Below, piece by piece: positions 1-7,554 of a stretch of 18,108 nucleotides of DNA (position 1 is the first letter of the stretch; each line of letters begins with the position of its first letter). The notes below the pieces were generated by a model, which searched no databases, was not told where the DNA came from, and worked only from the letters and a program-made list of their open reading frames with translations. This DNA comes from JAVJPJ01 sp040217295 (lineage in GTDB: Bacteria; Pseudomonadota; Alphaproteobacteria; Rhodobacterales; Rhodobacteraceae): positions 1-18,108 of the forward strand of contig CAYWTM010000070.1 in assembly GCA_964460185.1 (NCBI GenBank). The letters are read 5' to 3'. A program made the position numbers and the translations under genes.

Positions 1-1412
1 CCAGCCGCACCAATGACGAGGCCGGCGACGGCACCACCACCGCCACCGTGCTGGCCCAGGCCATCGTGAAAGAGGGCGTCAAGGCCGTGTCCGCGGGCAT
101 GAACCCGATGGATCTCAAGCGCGGCATCGACCTCGCCACCTCCAAGGTCGTGGCCCATATCAAGGCCGCCGCCCGCAAGGTCGAAAATTCCGAAGAAGTC
201 GCACAGGTCGGCACCATCTCGGCCAATGGCGAAGCCGAAATCGGCCGTCAGATCGCCGACGCGATGCAGAAGGTCGGCAACGAGGGTGTCATCACCGTCG
301 AAGAGAACAAGGGCCTCGAGACCGAGACCGACGTGGTCGAGGGCATGCAGTTCGACCGTGGCTACCTGAGCCCCTATTTCGTGACCAACTCCGACAAGAT
401 GATCGCCGAGCTCGATGACTGCCTCATCCTGCTGCACGAGAAGAAACTGTCGAGCCTTCAGCCGATGGTGCCGCTGCTCGAGCAGGTGATCCAGTCGCAG
501 AAACCCCTGCTGATCATCGCGGAAGACGTCGAAGGCGAAGCGCTGGCGACCCTCGTGGTCAACAAGCTGCGCGGCGGCCTGAAGATCGCGGCCGTCAAAG
601 CCCCCGGCTTTGGTGATCGCCGCAAGGCCATGCTGCAGGACATCGCGATCCTGACCGGTGGCCAGGTGATCTCGGAAGACCTGGGCATGAAGCTCGAGTC
701 GGTGACCATGGATATGCTCGGCACTGCCAAGCGCATCACCATCACCAAGGACGAGACCACCGTCATCGACGGCCATGGCGAGAAGGCCGAGATCGAAGCG
801 CGTGTCGCCCAGATCCGCCAGCAGATCGAGGAAACCACCTCGGACTACGACCGCGAAAAGCTGCAGGAACGCGTTGCCAAACTGGCAGGCGGTGTTGCCG
901 TGATCCGCGTCGGCGGCATGACCGAAGTCGAAGTGAAAGAGCGTAAGGACCGCGTCGATGACGCCCTGAACGCAACGCGCGCGGCTGTTCAGGAAGGCAT
1001 CGTCGTCGGCGGCGGCGTGGCTCTGGTGCAGGGCGCGAAAACGCTCGAAGGTCTGACCGGTGCCAATTCCGACCAGAACGCGGGTATCGCCATCGTGCGC
1101 CGCGCGCTGGAGGCACCGCTTCGCCAGATCGCCCAGAACTCGGGCGTTGACGGATCGGTCGTTGCCGGCAAGATCCGTGAATCCTCGGACAAAGCCTTTG
1201 GCTTCAACGCGCAGACCGAAGAATATGGCGACATGTTCAAGTTCGGCGTGATCGACCCGGCCAAGGTCGTTCGGACCGCTCTGCAGGACGCAGCCTCGGT
1301 TGCCGGTCTGCTGATCACCACCGAAGCGATGATCGCCGACAAACCCGCCAAAGAAGGCGCAGCCGCCGGCGGCGGCATGCCCGACATGGGCGGCATGGGC
1401 GGCATGATGTAA
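1..1412 (+). CDS. groEL: Chaperonin GroEL (Hsp60), 5' end cut by window
   Basis: This is the large subunit of the GroEL/GroES folding chamber, an ATP-driven cytoplasmic chaperonin that encloses unfolded proteins. The frame is open from the first bases, and the start lies upstream of the window. The first visible residues include the nucleotide-binding segment GDGTTTATV, which sits near residue 85 in the family, so about 78 N-terminal residues are missing. About 469 residues are present, which agrees with a full length near 547. Other family landmarks are KAPGFGDRRKAML in the apical domain, VGGGVAL in the equatorial domain and the C-terminal Gly/Met tail GGMPDMGGMGGMM. groES would be expected just upstream and is not visible. 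A rho-independent terminator follows at 1501-1526. I see no frameshift or missing motif. Identification is secure; whether this is the only groEL copy in the genome cannot be told from here. Confidence 0.98.
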   Translation, partial: SRTNDEAGDGTTTATVLAQAIVKEGVKAVSAGMNPMDLKRGIDLATSKVVAHIKAAARKVENSEEVAQVGTISANGEAEIGRQIADAMQKVGNEGVITVEENKGLETETDVVEGMQFDRGYLSPYFVTNSDKMIAELDDCLILLHEKKLSSLQPMVPLLEQVIQSQKPLLIIAEDVEGEALATLVVNKLRGGLKIAAVKAPGFGDRRKAMLQDIAILTGGQVISEDLGMKLESVTMDMLGTAKRITITKDETTVIDGHGEKAEIEARVAQIRQQIEETTSDYDREKLQERVAKLAGGVAVIRVGGMTEVEVKERKDRVDDALNATRAAVQEGIVVGGGVALVQGAKTLEGLTGANSDQNAGIAIVRRALEAPLRQIAQNSGVDGSVVAGKIRESSDKAFGFNAQTEEYGDMFKFGVIDPAKVVRTALQDAASVAGLLITTEAMIADKPAKEGAAAGGGMPDMGGMGGMM

Positions 1413-1500
1413 TCACCGGTCGTATCGCGACCTGTGGTGCCGGCGACGGGCTCTTTTGCTTGCAAGAGACGCCCATGGCCGCCCCGCCTTGTGACTTGGC

Positions 1501-1526
1501 AAAGGCCGTCCTTCGTGGCGGCCTTT
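1501..1526 (+). terminator. Rho-independent terminator after groEL
   Basis: An 8-bp perfect stem, AAAGGCCG pairing with CGGCCTTT, has a 10-base interior that can add further pairs (T-G, C-G). The 3' arm ends in a short T run. It lies 89 bases after the groEL stop and before the next gene, so it probably ends the groES-groEL transcript. Confidence 0.75.
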
Positions 1527-1646
1527 GCTTGTATGGCCAACAGGATCGAAAGCGGATCACGCGGGTTTCAGGCCCGGGTCGCCCTTTCCTTTCCCGCACT
1601 CCGCGTGGCATCGTCCGGCAAACCGAAAGGCTCGGGGGCAGACGTG

Positions 1647-2489
1647 ATGAAATTCGGTATAATAGGCCTTGGCCGCATGGGCAGCGCGCTGGCAAGACGC
1701 TACGCGGCCCAGGGCGCGGATGTCGCCACCTGGACGCGCTCGGGCGGCGTTCTGGACGGAATCCCCTCCTGCCCCGATCTGCCGGCTCTTGTTGCGCGTT
1801 CGGATGTCTTGCTGAGCAGCCTGTTCGATGACGTTGCCGTCAGCGCGGTTCTGGACCAGATCCTGGATTGCGACCTGGCGGGCAAGCTGATCATCGAGAC
1901 CAGCACGGTGACCCCGTCGTGCCTGACCACGCGTATCGACGCGCTGACGGCCGGGGGGGCTGAGGCGGTCGATGCTCCGATCTCGGGCGGTCCCGAGCTT
2001 GTCGAGGCCGGGAAATGCGGGTTGTTCATCGGTGGCACGGATCAGGCTGCAGACCGGGCGATGACGGCGCTGGAGCCGTTGACCGAGCGCAAATTCCATG
2101 TCGGTCCCCTGGGCACCGGGGTGGTCATGAAAACGATCAACAACGGAATCGCGCAATCCTACTTCGCGAGCCTTGTGGAAGTGCTGCGCCTTGCCAAGCG
2201 GGCCGGTTTGCCGCTGGAGACGGTTCTGCGCATCCTGGGCACCGGACCGGCCGGGCTGCCGATGATCACCGGCCGCATCCCGAAAATTCTGGGCCACGAC
2301 CCCGAGATCGGCTTCACGGTCGAGGCGCTGCACAAGGACAACGCCGTGTTTCAGAAGGTAGCCGCCGAGTTCGACGTCGACACCCCGACCTTGCGTGCTG
2401 CCGAGGCGATGGAACGTGAGGCCCTGGCGGACGGGCTGGCCGGGGCCGACCTCGCATCGATCTTTGCTGCCGCTTATCGCAATGCCTGA
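1647..2489 (+). CDS. NAD(P)-dependent oxidoreductase, 3-hydroxyisobutyrate dehydrogenase family
   Basis: This 280-residue protein belongs to the beta-hydroxyacid dehydrogenase family, which oxidises a beta-hydroxy acid or reduces a semialdehyde with NAD(P). The N-terminus carries the dinucleotide-binding loop GLGRMG (residues 7-12). The substrate-binding signature DAPISGG is at 109-115. The catalytic lysine is K162 in the K-x-x-x-N motif KTINN. The C-terminal helical domain follows, and total length is normal for the family. The frame is open further upstream, but the ATG at 1647 starts right at the conserved MKFGIIGLGRMG; a GTG one codon earlier is possible. The stop lies 3 bases before the PhnM-like gene, so the two are almost certainly cotranscribed. 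Substrate is unknown: hydroxyisobutyrate, tartronate semialdehyde, succinic semialdehyde and imine reductase members share these motifs. Pairing with a PhnM-like enzyme and an exporter gives no clear pathway. Confidence 0.9.
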   Translation: MKFGIIGLGRMGSALARRYAAQGADVATWTRSGGVLDGIPSCPDLPALVARSDVLLSSLFDDVAVSAVLDQILDCDLAGKLIIETSTVTPSCLTTRIDALTAGGAEAVDAPISGGPELVEAGKCGLFIGGTDQAADRAMTALEPLTERKFHVGPLGTGVVMKTINNGIAQSYFASLVEVLRLAKRAGLPLETVLRILGTGPAGLPMITGRIPKILGHDPEIGFTVEALHKDNAVFQKVAAEFDVDTPTLRAAEAMEREALADGLAGADLASIFAAAYRNA

Positions 2490-2492
2490 CCC

Positions 2493-3641
2493 ATGGTGAC
2501 CCTGGCGCCGCTTTCCCTGACACAGGCCGAGGTCTTGATGCCGGACGGGTTGCGGCGCGTGCCGGTCCATCTGGACGGCGCGATCATCGGGGACCGGCCG
2601 GGCCGGCCGGTGGACCTGTCCGGCTATCTGATCGTGCCGGGCATCATCGACCTGCACGGGGACGGGTTCGAACGCCACCTTGCCCCCCGGCGCGGCGCGA
2701 TCCAGAGCCCCGGCATTGGACTGACCAGCCTCGACGCCGAACTTGCCGCCTGCGGCATCACGACGGCCGTTCTTGCGCAGTTTTTCAGTTGGGAAGGCGG
2801 CATGCGCGGCGGCGACTTTGCCGAAGCGGTTGCCGACGCGGTGGCGGGTTTCGACGCCCTGACCGACCTGCGCGTGCAATTGCGGCTGGAAACGCATCTG
2901 ATCGATGACTACGACCGGGTTCTGCGGCTGATCGATCGCGCCGGCATCGGCTACGTGGTCTTCAACGACCATCTGCCCCATGACGCGCTGGCCGCCGGCA
3001 AACGCCCGCCCCGCCTGACCGGGCAGGCGCTCAAATCGGGGCGCTCCCCCGAGGCGCATCTGGCCTTTCTCCATGCGCTGCATGCGCGCGGCCCCGAGGT
3101 GCCTGACGCCCTGTCAGATCTCGCCGCTGCGTTGCGCGACCGGGCGGTCCGGTTGGGCAGTCATGATGACGCCAGCCCGGAACGCCGCACGGGCTTGCGC
3201 CGGCTTGGGGCCGATATCGCCGAATTTCCCGAGACCCTCAGCACGGCCGAGGCCGCGCGCGCCGCCGGTGACAAGATCATCATGGGCGCGCCCAACGTCG
3301 TTCGGGGCGGGTCGCACGCAGGCAAGGTATCGGCGCGCGACCTGATCGGCGCGGGCCTCGTCGATGCGCTGGTGAGCGACTACCATTATCCCGCGCTCGC
3401 CAGGGCCGCGTTTGCGCTTGTGGCGGACGGTCTGCCCCTGTCCGAGGCCTGGACCCTGATCTCCACCGGCCCCGCCTCCGTCATGGGCTGGCACGACAGG
3501 GGACGCATCGAACCGGGCGTCCGGGCCGATCTGGTGATGATCGAGACGGCCACGCAGACCATTCGCGGCACCATTTCGGCCGGACAGATCAGCCACTTGA
3601 ACGGGCCCTTGGCGGCGCGGTTTCTGGGGGCGCTTGCATGA
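2493..3641 (+). CDS. PhnM-like amidohydrolase (ribose 1-methylphosphonate 5-triphosphate diphosphatase family)
   Basis: This 382-residue metal-dependent amidohydrolase resembles PhnM, which removes diphosphate from alpha-D-ribose 1-methylphosphonate 5-triphosphate in the C-P lyase pathway. Visible landmarks in order: metal-binding DLHGD (53-57, within DLHGDGFER), ETH (133-135), SHDD (223-226), GAPNVVRGGSH (265-275) and SDYHYP (295-300). The C-terminal RADLVMIE strand is typical of amidohydrolases. The ATG lies 3 bases after the preceding stop, and the gene's own stop overlaps the exporter start by 4 bases, so it sits mid-operon. None of phnG-L is nearby. I recall a second, non-operonic PhnM-like paralogue in many Rhodobacteraceae, and this protein fits that type better than the canonical operon PhnM. 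The true substrate may therefore differ from the C-P lyase intermediate. Family assignment is firm; the specific reaction is inferred. Confidence 0.85.
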   Translation: MVTLAPLSLTQAEVLMPDGLRRVPVHLDGAIIGDRPGRPVDLSGYLIVPGIIDLHGDGFERHLAPRRGAIQSPGIGLTSLDAELAACGITTAVLAQFFSWEGGMRGGDFAEAVADAVAGFDALTDLRVQLRLETHLIDDYDRVLRLIDRAGIGYVVFNDHLPHDALAAGKRPPRLTGQALKSGRSPEAHLAFLHALHARGPEVPDALSDLAAALRDRAVRLGSHDDASPERRTGLRRLGADIAEFPETLSTAEAARAAGDKIIMGAPNVVRGGSHAGKVSARDLIGAGLVDALVSDYHYPALARAAFALVADGLPLSEAWTLISTGPASVMGWHDRGRIEPGVRADLVMIETATQTIRGTISAGQISHLNGPLAARFLGALA

Positions 3642-4507
3642 GACTGATCGCGCTGACCACGCTGGTGATGGTGGCGTTCGCCGCCAATTCGGTGCTGAAC
3701 CGCGCGGCCGTGGGGGCGGGGGAAATCGATGCGCTGACCTTTGCGATGATCCGGGCCTCGGCTGGCGCGGTCATGCTGACGCTGCTGGTGGTGCTGCGAG
3801 GGCGGCGATTGCCGTTGCTGCAGACAGGGCGCATGATCGGCGCGGGGTCTTTGGCGGTGTACCTGCTGGGGTTTTCCGTTGCCTATGTGCAGATCGATGC
3901 GGGTCTTGGTGCGCTGATCTTGTTCGGCGCCGTGCAGGTGACGATGTTCGCGGGCGGACTTGTGGGCGGGGAACGCCCCCCGATTCAGCGTTGGGTCGGC
4001 GCGGGCGTGGCGATGGCCGGGCTGGTCTGGCTGATCTGGCCCGCGGGTGCAGTGCAGGTGCCCGTGCTGGCGGCGGGGGCGATGCTGTCGGCTGGGATCG
4101 GTTGGGGCCTTTATTCGCTGGCGGGCCGTGGCGCGGGCGATCCACTGGCCGAAACCGGCGCGAATTTCATCTGGGCGGTGCCTGTCTGCATCGTGGTGCT
4201 GCTGGTTCTGCCCGCGTCCCCCGAAGCCGGGGCCGCAAGCCTGAATGGCATGGCCCTTGCGGTGCTGTCGGGCGCGGTGACATCCGGGCTCGGCTATGCC
4301 CTGTGGTATGCGGTTCTGCCACGGCTGCGGGCCTCGGTCGCGGGGTTGGTGCAGTTGTCGGTGCCGGTGATCGCCGCCCTGGGCGGTGTGGTGTTGCTGT
4401 CCGAAGGTTTGAGCCTGCGGCTGATCGGGGCCGCGGCGCTGGTGATCGGCGGCATCGCATACGGCCTTGGCGCAGGTCAGCGCACCAGGGGTTCCAGGGA
4501 ATCATAG
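3638..4507 (+). CDS. EamA/DMT-family membrane transporter
   Basis: This 289-residue integral membrane protein has the pattern of the drug/metabolite transporter superfamily: about ten hydrophobic helices in two EamA halves. The first half starts with LIALTTLVMVAFAANSVLNR. The second half contains the helix VLSGAVTSGLGYALWYAVL and the family-typical ending ASVAGLVQLSVPVIAALGG followed by LSEGLSLRLIGAAALVIGG. Such proteins export or import small metabolites across the inner membrane. The ATG at 3638 overlaps the PhnM-like stop in an ATGA, which implies translational coupling. The last 31 bases overlap the 3' end of the opposing Nudix gene. The substrate cannot be read from sequence; the neighbours suggest a metabolite related to the two upstream enzymes, but that is only inference. 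Confidence 0.9.
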   Translation: MRLIALTTLVMVAFAANSVLNRAAVGAGEIDALTFAMIRASAGAVMLTLLVVLRGRRLPLLQTGRMIGAGSLAVYLLGFSVAYVQIDAGLGALILFGAVQVTMFAGGLVGGERPPIQRWVGAGVAMAGLVWLIWPAGAVQVPVLAAGAMLSAGIGWGLYSLAGRGAGDPLAETGANFIWAVPVCIVVLLVLPASPEAGAASLNGMALAVLSGAVTSGLGYALWYAVLPRLRASVAGLVQLSVPVIAALGGVVLLSEGLSLRLIGAAALVIGGIAYGLGAGQRTRGSRES

Positions 4508-4923
4508 AAGATGGCGTCGCCCCAGGCGACATCGGGCAGGCTGTCGGGCTTGTAGCGCAGATATGCCATCTGATCGCGCGTGACGAGGCGGCGTTCGGTG
4601 ACGATGCCTTCGGGATCGGTCCACGGCGCCAGGGGGTCGCCCGCGATCAGCGAGACACGGAAATAGATGTCGACCTGGTGAAAATCGTGATCCGGGGCGT
4701 GGAATTCATTGACGAGGCAAGGCGCTCCGACGGCGATTTGCAAGCCGGTCTCTTCGCGAAATTCGCGGATCAGGTTGTCGGGCAGGGAGCTGTGCGGCTC
4801 CACCCCGCCGCCGGGCGCGCACAGCAGATCGCTTTTTCCCCCGCCCCAGGCATTCACCAGCAACAGCCGGTCATCGATCAGCAAGAGGCCACGCACGGCC
4901 AGGCGGGGAGGTCTCAGGGGCAT
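4477..4923 (-). CDS. NUDIX hydrolase with altered Nudix box
   Basis: This 148-residue cytoplasmic protein belongs to the Nudix superfamily, which hydrolyses nucleoside diphosphates linked to another group. The Nudix box runs from G39 to L61. It ends in REFREETGL, so the core catalytic glutamates (E54, E57, E58) are present. The first box glutamate of the G-x5-E pattern is replaced by serine (S45 in EPHSSL). The start is the ATG at 4923, giving MPLRPPRLAVRGLLLIDD; I see no clear ribosome-binding site. The gene converges on the DMT transporter with a 31-base coding overlap. It diverges from the exported hydrolase gene across a 76-base gap that should hold both promoters. Substrate unknown. The family is certain from the box and fold pattern. 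Confidence 0.9.
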   Translation of the reverse strand: MPLRPPRLAVRGLLLIDDRLLLVNAWGGGKSDLLCAPGGGVEPHSSLPDNLIREFREETGLQIAVGAPCLVNEFHAPDHDFHQVDIYFRVSLIAGDPLAPWTDPEGIVTERRLVTRDQMAYLRYKPDSLPDVAWGDAIFYDSLEPLVR

Positions 4924-4981
4924 GCGGCCAGAGTGACGATTTCACGACAATCCCGCAATCCCTCTCGCCGCGCCGCAGCGC

Positions 4982-4999
4982 ATCCCCTATCTAGGGGAT
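4982..4999. promoter_or_regulatory. 18-bp palindrome abutting the hydrolase start codon
   Basis: ATCCCCTA, a 2-base centre (TC) and TAGGGGAT form a perfect inverted repeat ending one base before the ATG at 5000. The right arm contains AGGGGA, a plausible but very close Shine-Dalgarno sequence, and the centre contains TATCTA, which could serve as a -10 element. It may be an operator, a hairpin masking the ribosome site, or part of a leaderless promoter. Function is inferred only from position. Confidence 0.45.
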
Positions 5000-5737
5000 A
5001 TGCGTGTCCTGACAGCCCTTCTTGCAACGATCCTGTTCGTGCTGCCCGCCGCCCCGGCGCGCGCAGCCGATTGCGTGATCTTGCTGCACGGACTGGCGCG
5101 CAGCCAGGCTTCTCTGCGGGTGATCGAAGAGGCGCTGGAGGCCGACGGCTTCCGCGTGATCAACCAGGGGTACCGGTCGACGCGGGCCCCGATTTCGGAA
5201 CTGGCCACGGACACGCTGGCCCCGGCCGTCGCCGAATGCGGCACGGACCGGGTCAATTTCGTCACGCACTCGATGGGAGGTATCCTGCTGCGGTTCTGGC
5301 TGGCGGCCCATCCGCCCGCGAACATGGGCAGGGTGGTCATGCTGGCGCCGCCGAACGGGGGATCGGAACTGGTCGACGTGCTGGGCCGGCTGGAGGCTTT
5401 CGAATGGGTGAACGGCCCGGCGGGCATGCAACTGGGCACCGGGCCCGAGGATCTGCCGAGCCGATTGCCGCCTGTTGATTTTCCGCTTGGTGTCATCGCC
5501 GGCAACCAGACCCTGAACCCGATCTACTCGGCCTTGATCCCCGGCCCTGATGACGGAAAGGTCGCCGTGGACAGCACCCGTGTCGCGGGGATGACGGACC
5601 ACATCGTGCTGCCGGTGACCCATACATTCATGATGAACAACCCGATCGTGATCGGGGAAACCATCGCGTTCTTGCGCCATGGCGTGTTTGACCATGACAT
5701 GGGGCTGATCGGCGCCATCGAGGTGATCGTCGAATAA
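5000..5737 (+). CDS. Exported alpha/beta hydrolase (lipase/esterase-like)
   Basis: This 245-residue protein has an N-terminal signal peptide: MR, a hydrophobic stretch to about residue 18, and a likely cleavage near ARA (20-22). The mature enzyme is thus expected in the periplasm or outside the cell. After it comes the oxyanion strand VILLHG (26-31). The nucleophile elbow is HSMGG with S91, preceded by Thr rather than the usual Gly. Candidate acid residues are D184/D185 in PGPDDGKV, and the catalytic histidine is probably H208 in PVTHTF. This arrangement fits small triacylglycerol lipase/PGAP1-like hydrolases. Two cysteines in the mature part (C25, C80) could form a disulfide. The ATG at 5000 directly follows a palindrome. 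The gene appears monocistronic and is followed by a palindromic element and a terminator-like hairpin. Substrate unknown. Confidence 0.85.
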   Translation: MRVLTALLATILFVLPAAPARAADCVILLHGLARSQASLRVIEEALEADGFRVINQGYRSTRAPISELATDTLAPAVAECGTDRVNFVTHSMGGILLRFWLAAHPPANMGRVVMLAPPNGGSELVDVLGRLEAFEWVNGPAGMQLGTGPEDLPSRLPPVDFPLGVIAGNQTLNPIYSALIPGPDDGKVAVDSTRVAGMTDHIVLPVTHTFMMNNPIVIGETIAFLRHGVFDHDMGLIGAIEVIVE

Positions 5738-5853
5738 AGGGGCGGCGGCCCGCGTCAGGCGCCGCTGGCGCCCTCCTTGGGCCGCGTTTCCACGGTCATG
5801 GTGCCAGGGGACGCGCACCCGGTCGACGCCTGCGGGCATGGCCGATCGCGGGT

Positions 5854-5940
5854 GCCTCCGGCGGGGATACTTTTGAAACAGAGAAGCATGGACGTGCGCG
5901 CCCGAATTCTCTGTTTTTCAAGTATCCTCGGGGGTGAGGC
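5854..5940. repeat. Long imperfect palindromic intergenic element
   Basis: Two arms of about 33 bases (5854-5885 and 5907-5940) are inverted copies with a few mismatches around a 21-base loop. Both arms read GCCTC, then GGATACTT, and end at the loop with ACAGAGAA. As RNA or single-stranded DNA this would fold into one long hairpin. I recall very similar elements between genes in Rhodobacteraceae genomes, so it is probably a dispersed REP-like repeat. Only one copy is present in this window. Confidence 0.7.
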
Positions 5941-5948
5941 GAAGCCGA

Positions 5949-5965
5949 GGGGGCAGACAGCCCCC
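5949..5965. terminator. GC hairpin between convergent genes
   Basis: GGGGGC (5949-5954), a 5-base loop and GCCCCC (5960-5965) form a strong short hairpin 6 bases past the purK stop. The T tract is only two bases long on either strand. It may act as a bidirectional terminator for the hydrolase and purK, or be the tail of the adjacent repeat element. Confidence 0.45.
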
Positions 5966-5970
5966 TTGCC

Positions 5971-7041
5971 TCAGGCCGGACCGGTCACGCGGTTGATATG
6001 GGCCATCTTGCGACCGGGCCGGGTTTCGGATTTTCCGTAAAGATGGATCTGCACGCCCGGTTCGGCGGCAAGGGTCGCGAGGCGGTCGACATCGTCGCCG
6101 ATCAGGTTTTCCATGACGACGTTGGCGTGGCGCGCGCCGTTGCCAAGAGGCCAGCCCGCAATGGCGCGGATATGTTGTTCGAACTGATCGACGGCGCAGC
6201 CGGCCTGGGTCCAGTGACCTGAATTATGCACGCGTGGTGCGATTTCGTTGACCACCAGGCCTGCGCGCGTCACGAAGAGCTCGACCCCCATGACCCCCGT
6301 GTACTCGAGTGCGTTGAGAACCCGCGATGCGATCAGCACCGCGTCGGTCTTGAGCGCCGCAGGAAGTGCGGCCGGCACGGTGGTGGTCGCGAGGATGCCG
6401 TCCACATGGACGTTCTCACCGGGATCGAACACGGCCACGGAGCCGTCCCGGCCACGCGCGGCAATGACGCTGATCTCGACGCTGAAGGGCACGAAACCTT
6501 CCGCGATGGCAGGCGCGCCGGCCAGACCGGACAGGGCCCCGGGCGCGTCCGCGGGTGTCTTCACCCGGGCCTGTCCCTTGCCGTCATAGCCGAAGCGGCG
6601 GGTCTTGAGGATCGCGGGTGTGCCCGTCTGCGCAAGGGCCAGGGGCAGATCATCGGGACCATCGACCGCGGCAAAAGGGGCGGTGGACAGACCCAGATCG
6701 GCGAGAAAGCGTTTTTCCGTCAACCGGTCCTGGCTGACCTCGAGCGCGCGGCGGTCAGGGAACAGCGGCGTGGTCTGCGACAGCACATCAAGCGCGGGAG
6801 CGGGGATGTTTTCGAACTCGAAGGTGATCAGGTCGCAGCTCTGCGCGAACCGGCCTAGCGCGTCCAGATCATCATAGGGGGCTTGTGTCCAGGCGTGGGC
6901 CACGTCGGCGGCGGGGGCTGCGCCCGGTTCGAAGATATGGGCGCGGTATCCAAGCCGGGCGGCTGCCATGGCCAGCATGCGGCCCAGTTGACCGCCCCCC
7001 AGGATGCCGATGGTCGCGCCCGGGTGCAGCGGCTCAGTCAT
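5971..7041 (-). CDS. purK: 5-(carboxyamino)imidazole ribonucleotide synthase, PurK
   Basis: PurK uses ATP and bicarbonate to carboxylate aminoimidazole ribonucleotide to N5-CAIR in cytoplasmic purine synthesis. The 356-residue protein begins with the family's nucleotide-like fold motif ILGGGQLGRM (residues 13-22). ATP-grasp features follow: ILKTRRFGYDGKGQ, then EGFVPFSVEISV, and near the C-terminus NEIAPRVHNSGHWT with its metal- and ATP-binding residues. Length matches the family. The frame is open for 28 more codons upstream, but those would lie inside purE. The ATG at 7041 overlaps the purE stop by 8 bases, the usual purE-purK coupling. No anomaly seen. Confidence 0.97.
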   Translation of the reverse strand: MTEPLHPGATIGILGGGQLGRMLAMAAARLGYRAHIFEPGAAPAADVAHAWTQAPYDDLDALGRFAQSCDLITFEFENIPAPALDVLSQTTPLFPDRRALEVSQDRLTEKRFLADLGLSTAPFAAVDGPDDLPLALAQTGTPAILKTRRFGYDGKGQARVKTPADAPGALSGLAGAPAIAEGFVPFSVEISVIAARGRDGSVAVFDPGENVHVDGILATTTVPAALPAALKTDAVLIASRVLNALEYTGVMGVELFVTRAGLVVNEIAPRVHNSGHWTQAGCAVDQFEQHIRAIAGWPLGNGARHANVVMENLIGDDVDRLATLAAEPGVQIHLYGKSETRPGRKMAHINRVTGPA

Positions 7042-7522
7042 CGGTCGGGGTCTCGGGAATGGAAGCAGACAAGGCTGCGCGCCACGCGTCGAGGCGTCGC
7101 GCAAGGTCCGGATCTGTTGTCGCAAGGATCGCGGCCGCCATCAGGCCCGCATTGGCCGCACCGGCAGCCCCGATCGCCATGGTCGCGACGGGATACCCCC
7201 TTGGCATCTGCACGATTGAATACAGACTGTCGACGCCGGACAGCGCCTTGGTCTGCACCGGCACGCCGATTACCGGCACGCGGGTCTTGGAGGCCATCAT
7301 GCCCGGCAGATGGGCGGCCCCGCCCGCGCCCGCGATGATCGCCTTCAACCCGCGACCGGCGGCTGTGCGGCCATAGTCCCATAACCTGTCGGGCGTGCGA
7401 TGGGCCGAGACGATGCGCGCCTCATAGGGCACGCCAAGCGCGTCGAGGATATCGGCCGCCTCCTTCATCGTGGGCCAGTCCGATTGACTGCCCATGATGA
7501 GTCCCACCTCGATGTCTGCCAT
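7034..7522 (-). CDS. purE: N5-carboxyaminoimidazole ribonucleotide mutase, PurE
   Basis: PurE converts N5-CAIR, the product of PurK, to CAIR; class I PurE forms an octamer in the cytoplasm. The 162-residue length and motifs are those of class I: GSQSDWPTM (11-19), SAHRTP with the catalytic histidine H41 (39-44), and GAGGAAHLPGM (65-75). The start ATG at 7522 follows a G-rich GGGGTGGGA stretch that can act as ribosome-binding site. The stop lies inside the purK start region with an 8-base overlap. A good sigma70-type promoter sits just upstream (7555-7582). A DUF465 gene precedes it on the same strand. Confidence 0.97.
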   Translation of the reverse strand: MADIEVGLIMGSQSDWPTMKEAADILDALGVPYEARIVSAHRTPDRLWDYGRTAAGRGLKAIIAGAGGAAHLPGMMASKTRVPVIGVPVQTKALSGVDSLYSIVQMPRGYPVATMAIGAAGAANAGLMAAAILATTDPDLARRLDAWRAALSASIPETPTDD

Positions 7523-7554
7523 GATCCCACCCCGTGGTCATAATTGAGCGCCGC

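Noticed and set aside
1557..3083. 508-residue open frame on the minus strand
   Set aside because: It runs antisense to two well-supported genes, is rich in Arg/Gln/Gly/His, and has no recognisable motif. It is the usual mirror frame of GC-rich coding DNA.
3634..5478. 614-residue open frame on the plus strand
   Set aside because: It crosses the transporter, Nudix and hydrolase genes in other frames and has Arg/Gly/Ala-rich chance composition.
5777..6040. 87-residue plus-strand frame over the palindromic element
   Set aside because: It spans the hairpin repeat and runs into purK antisense, with no family features.
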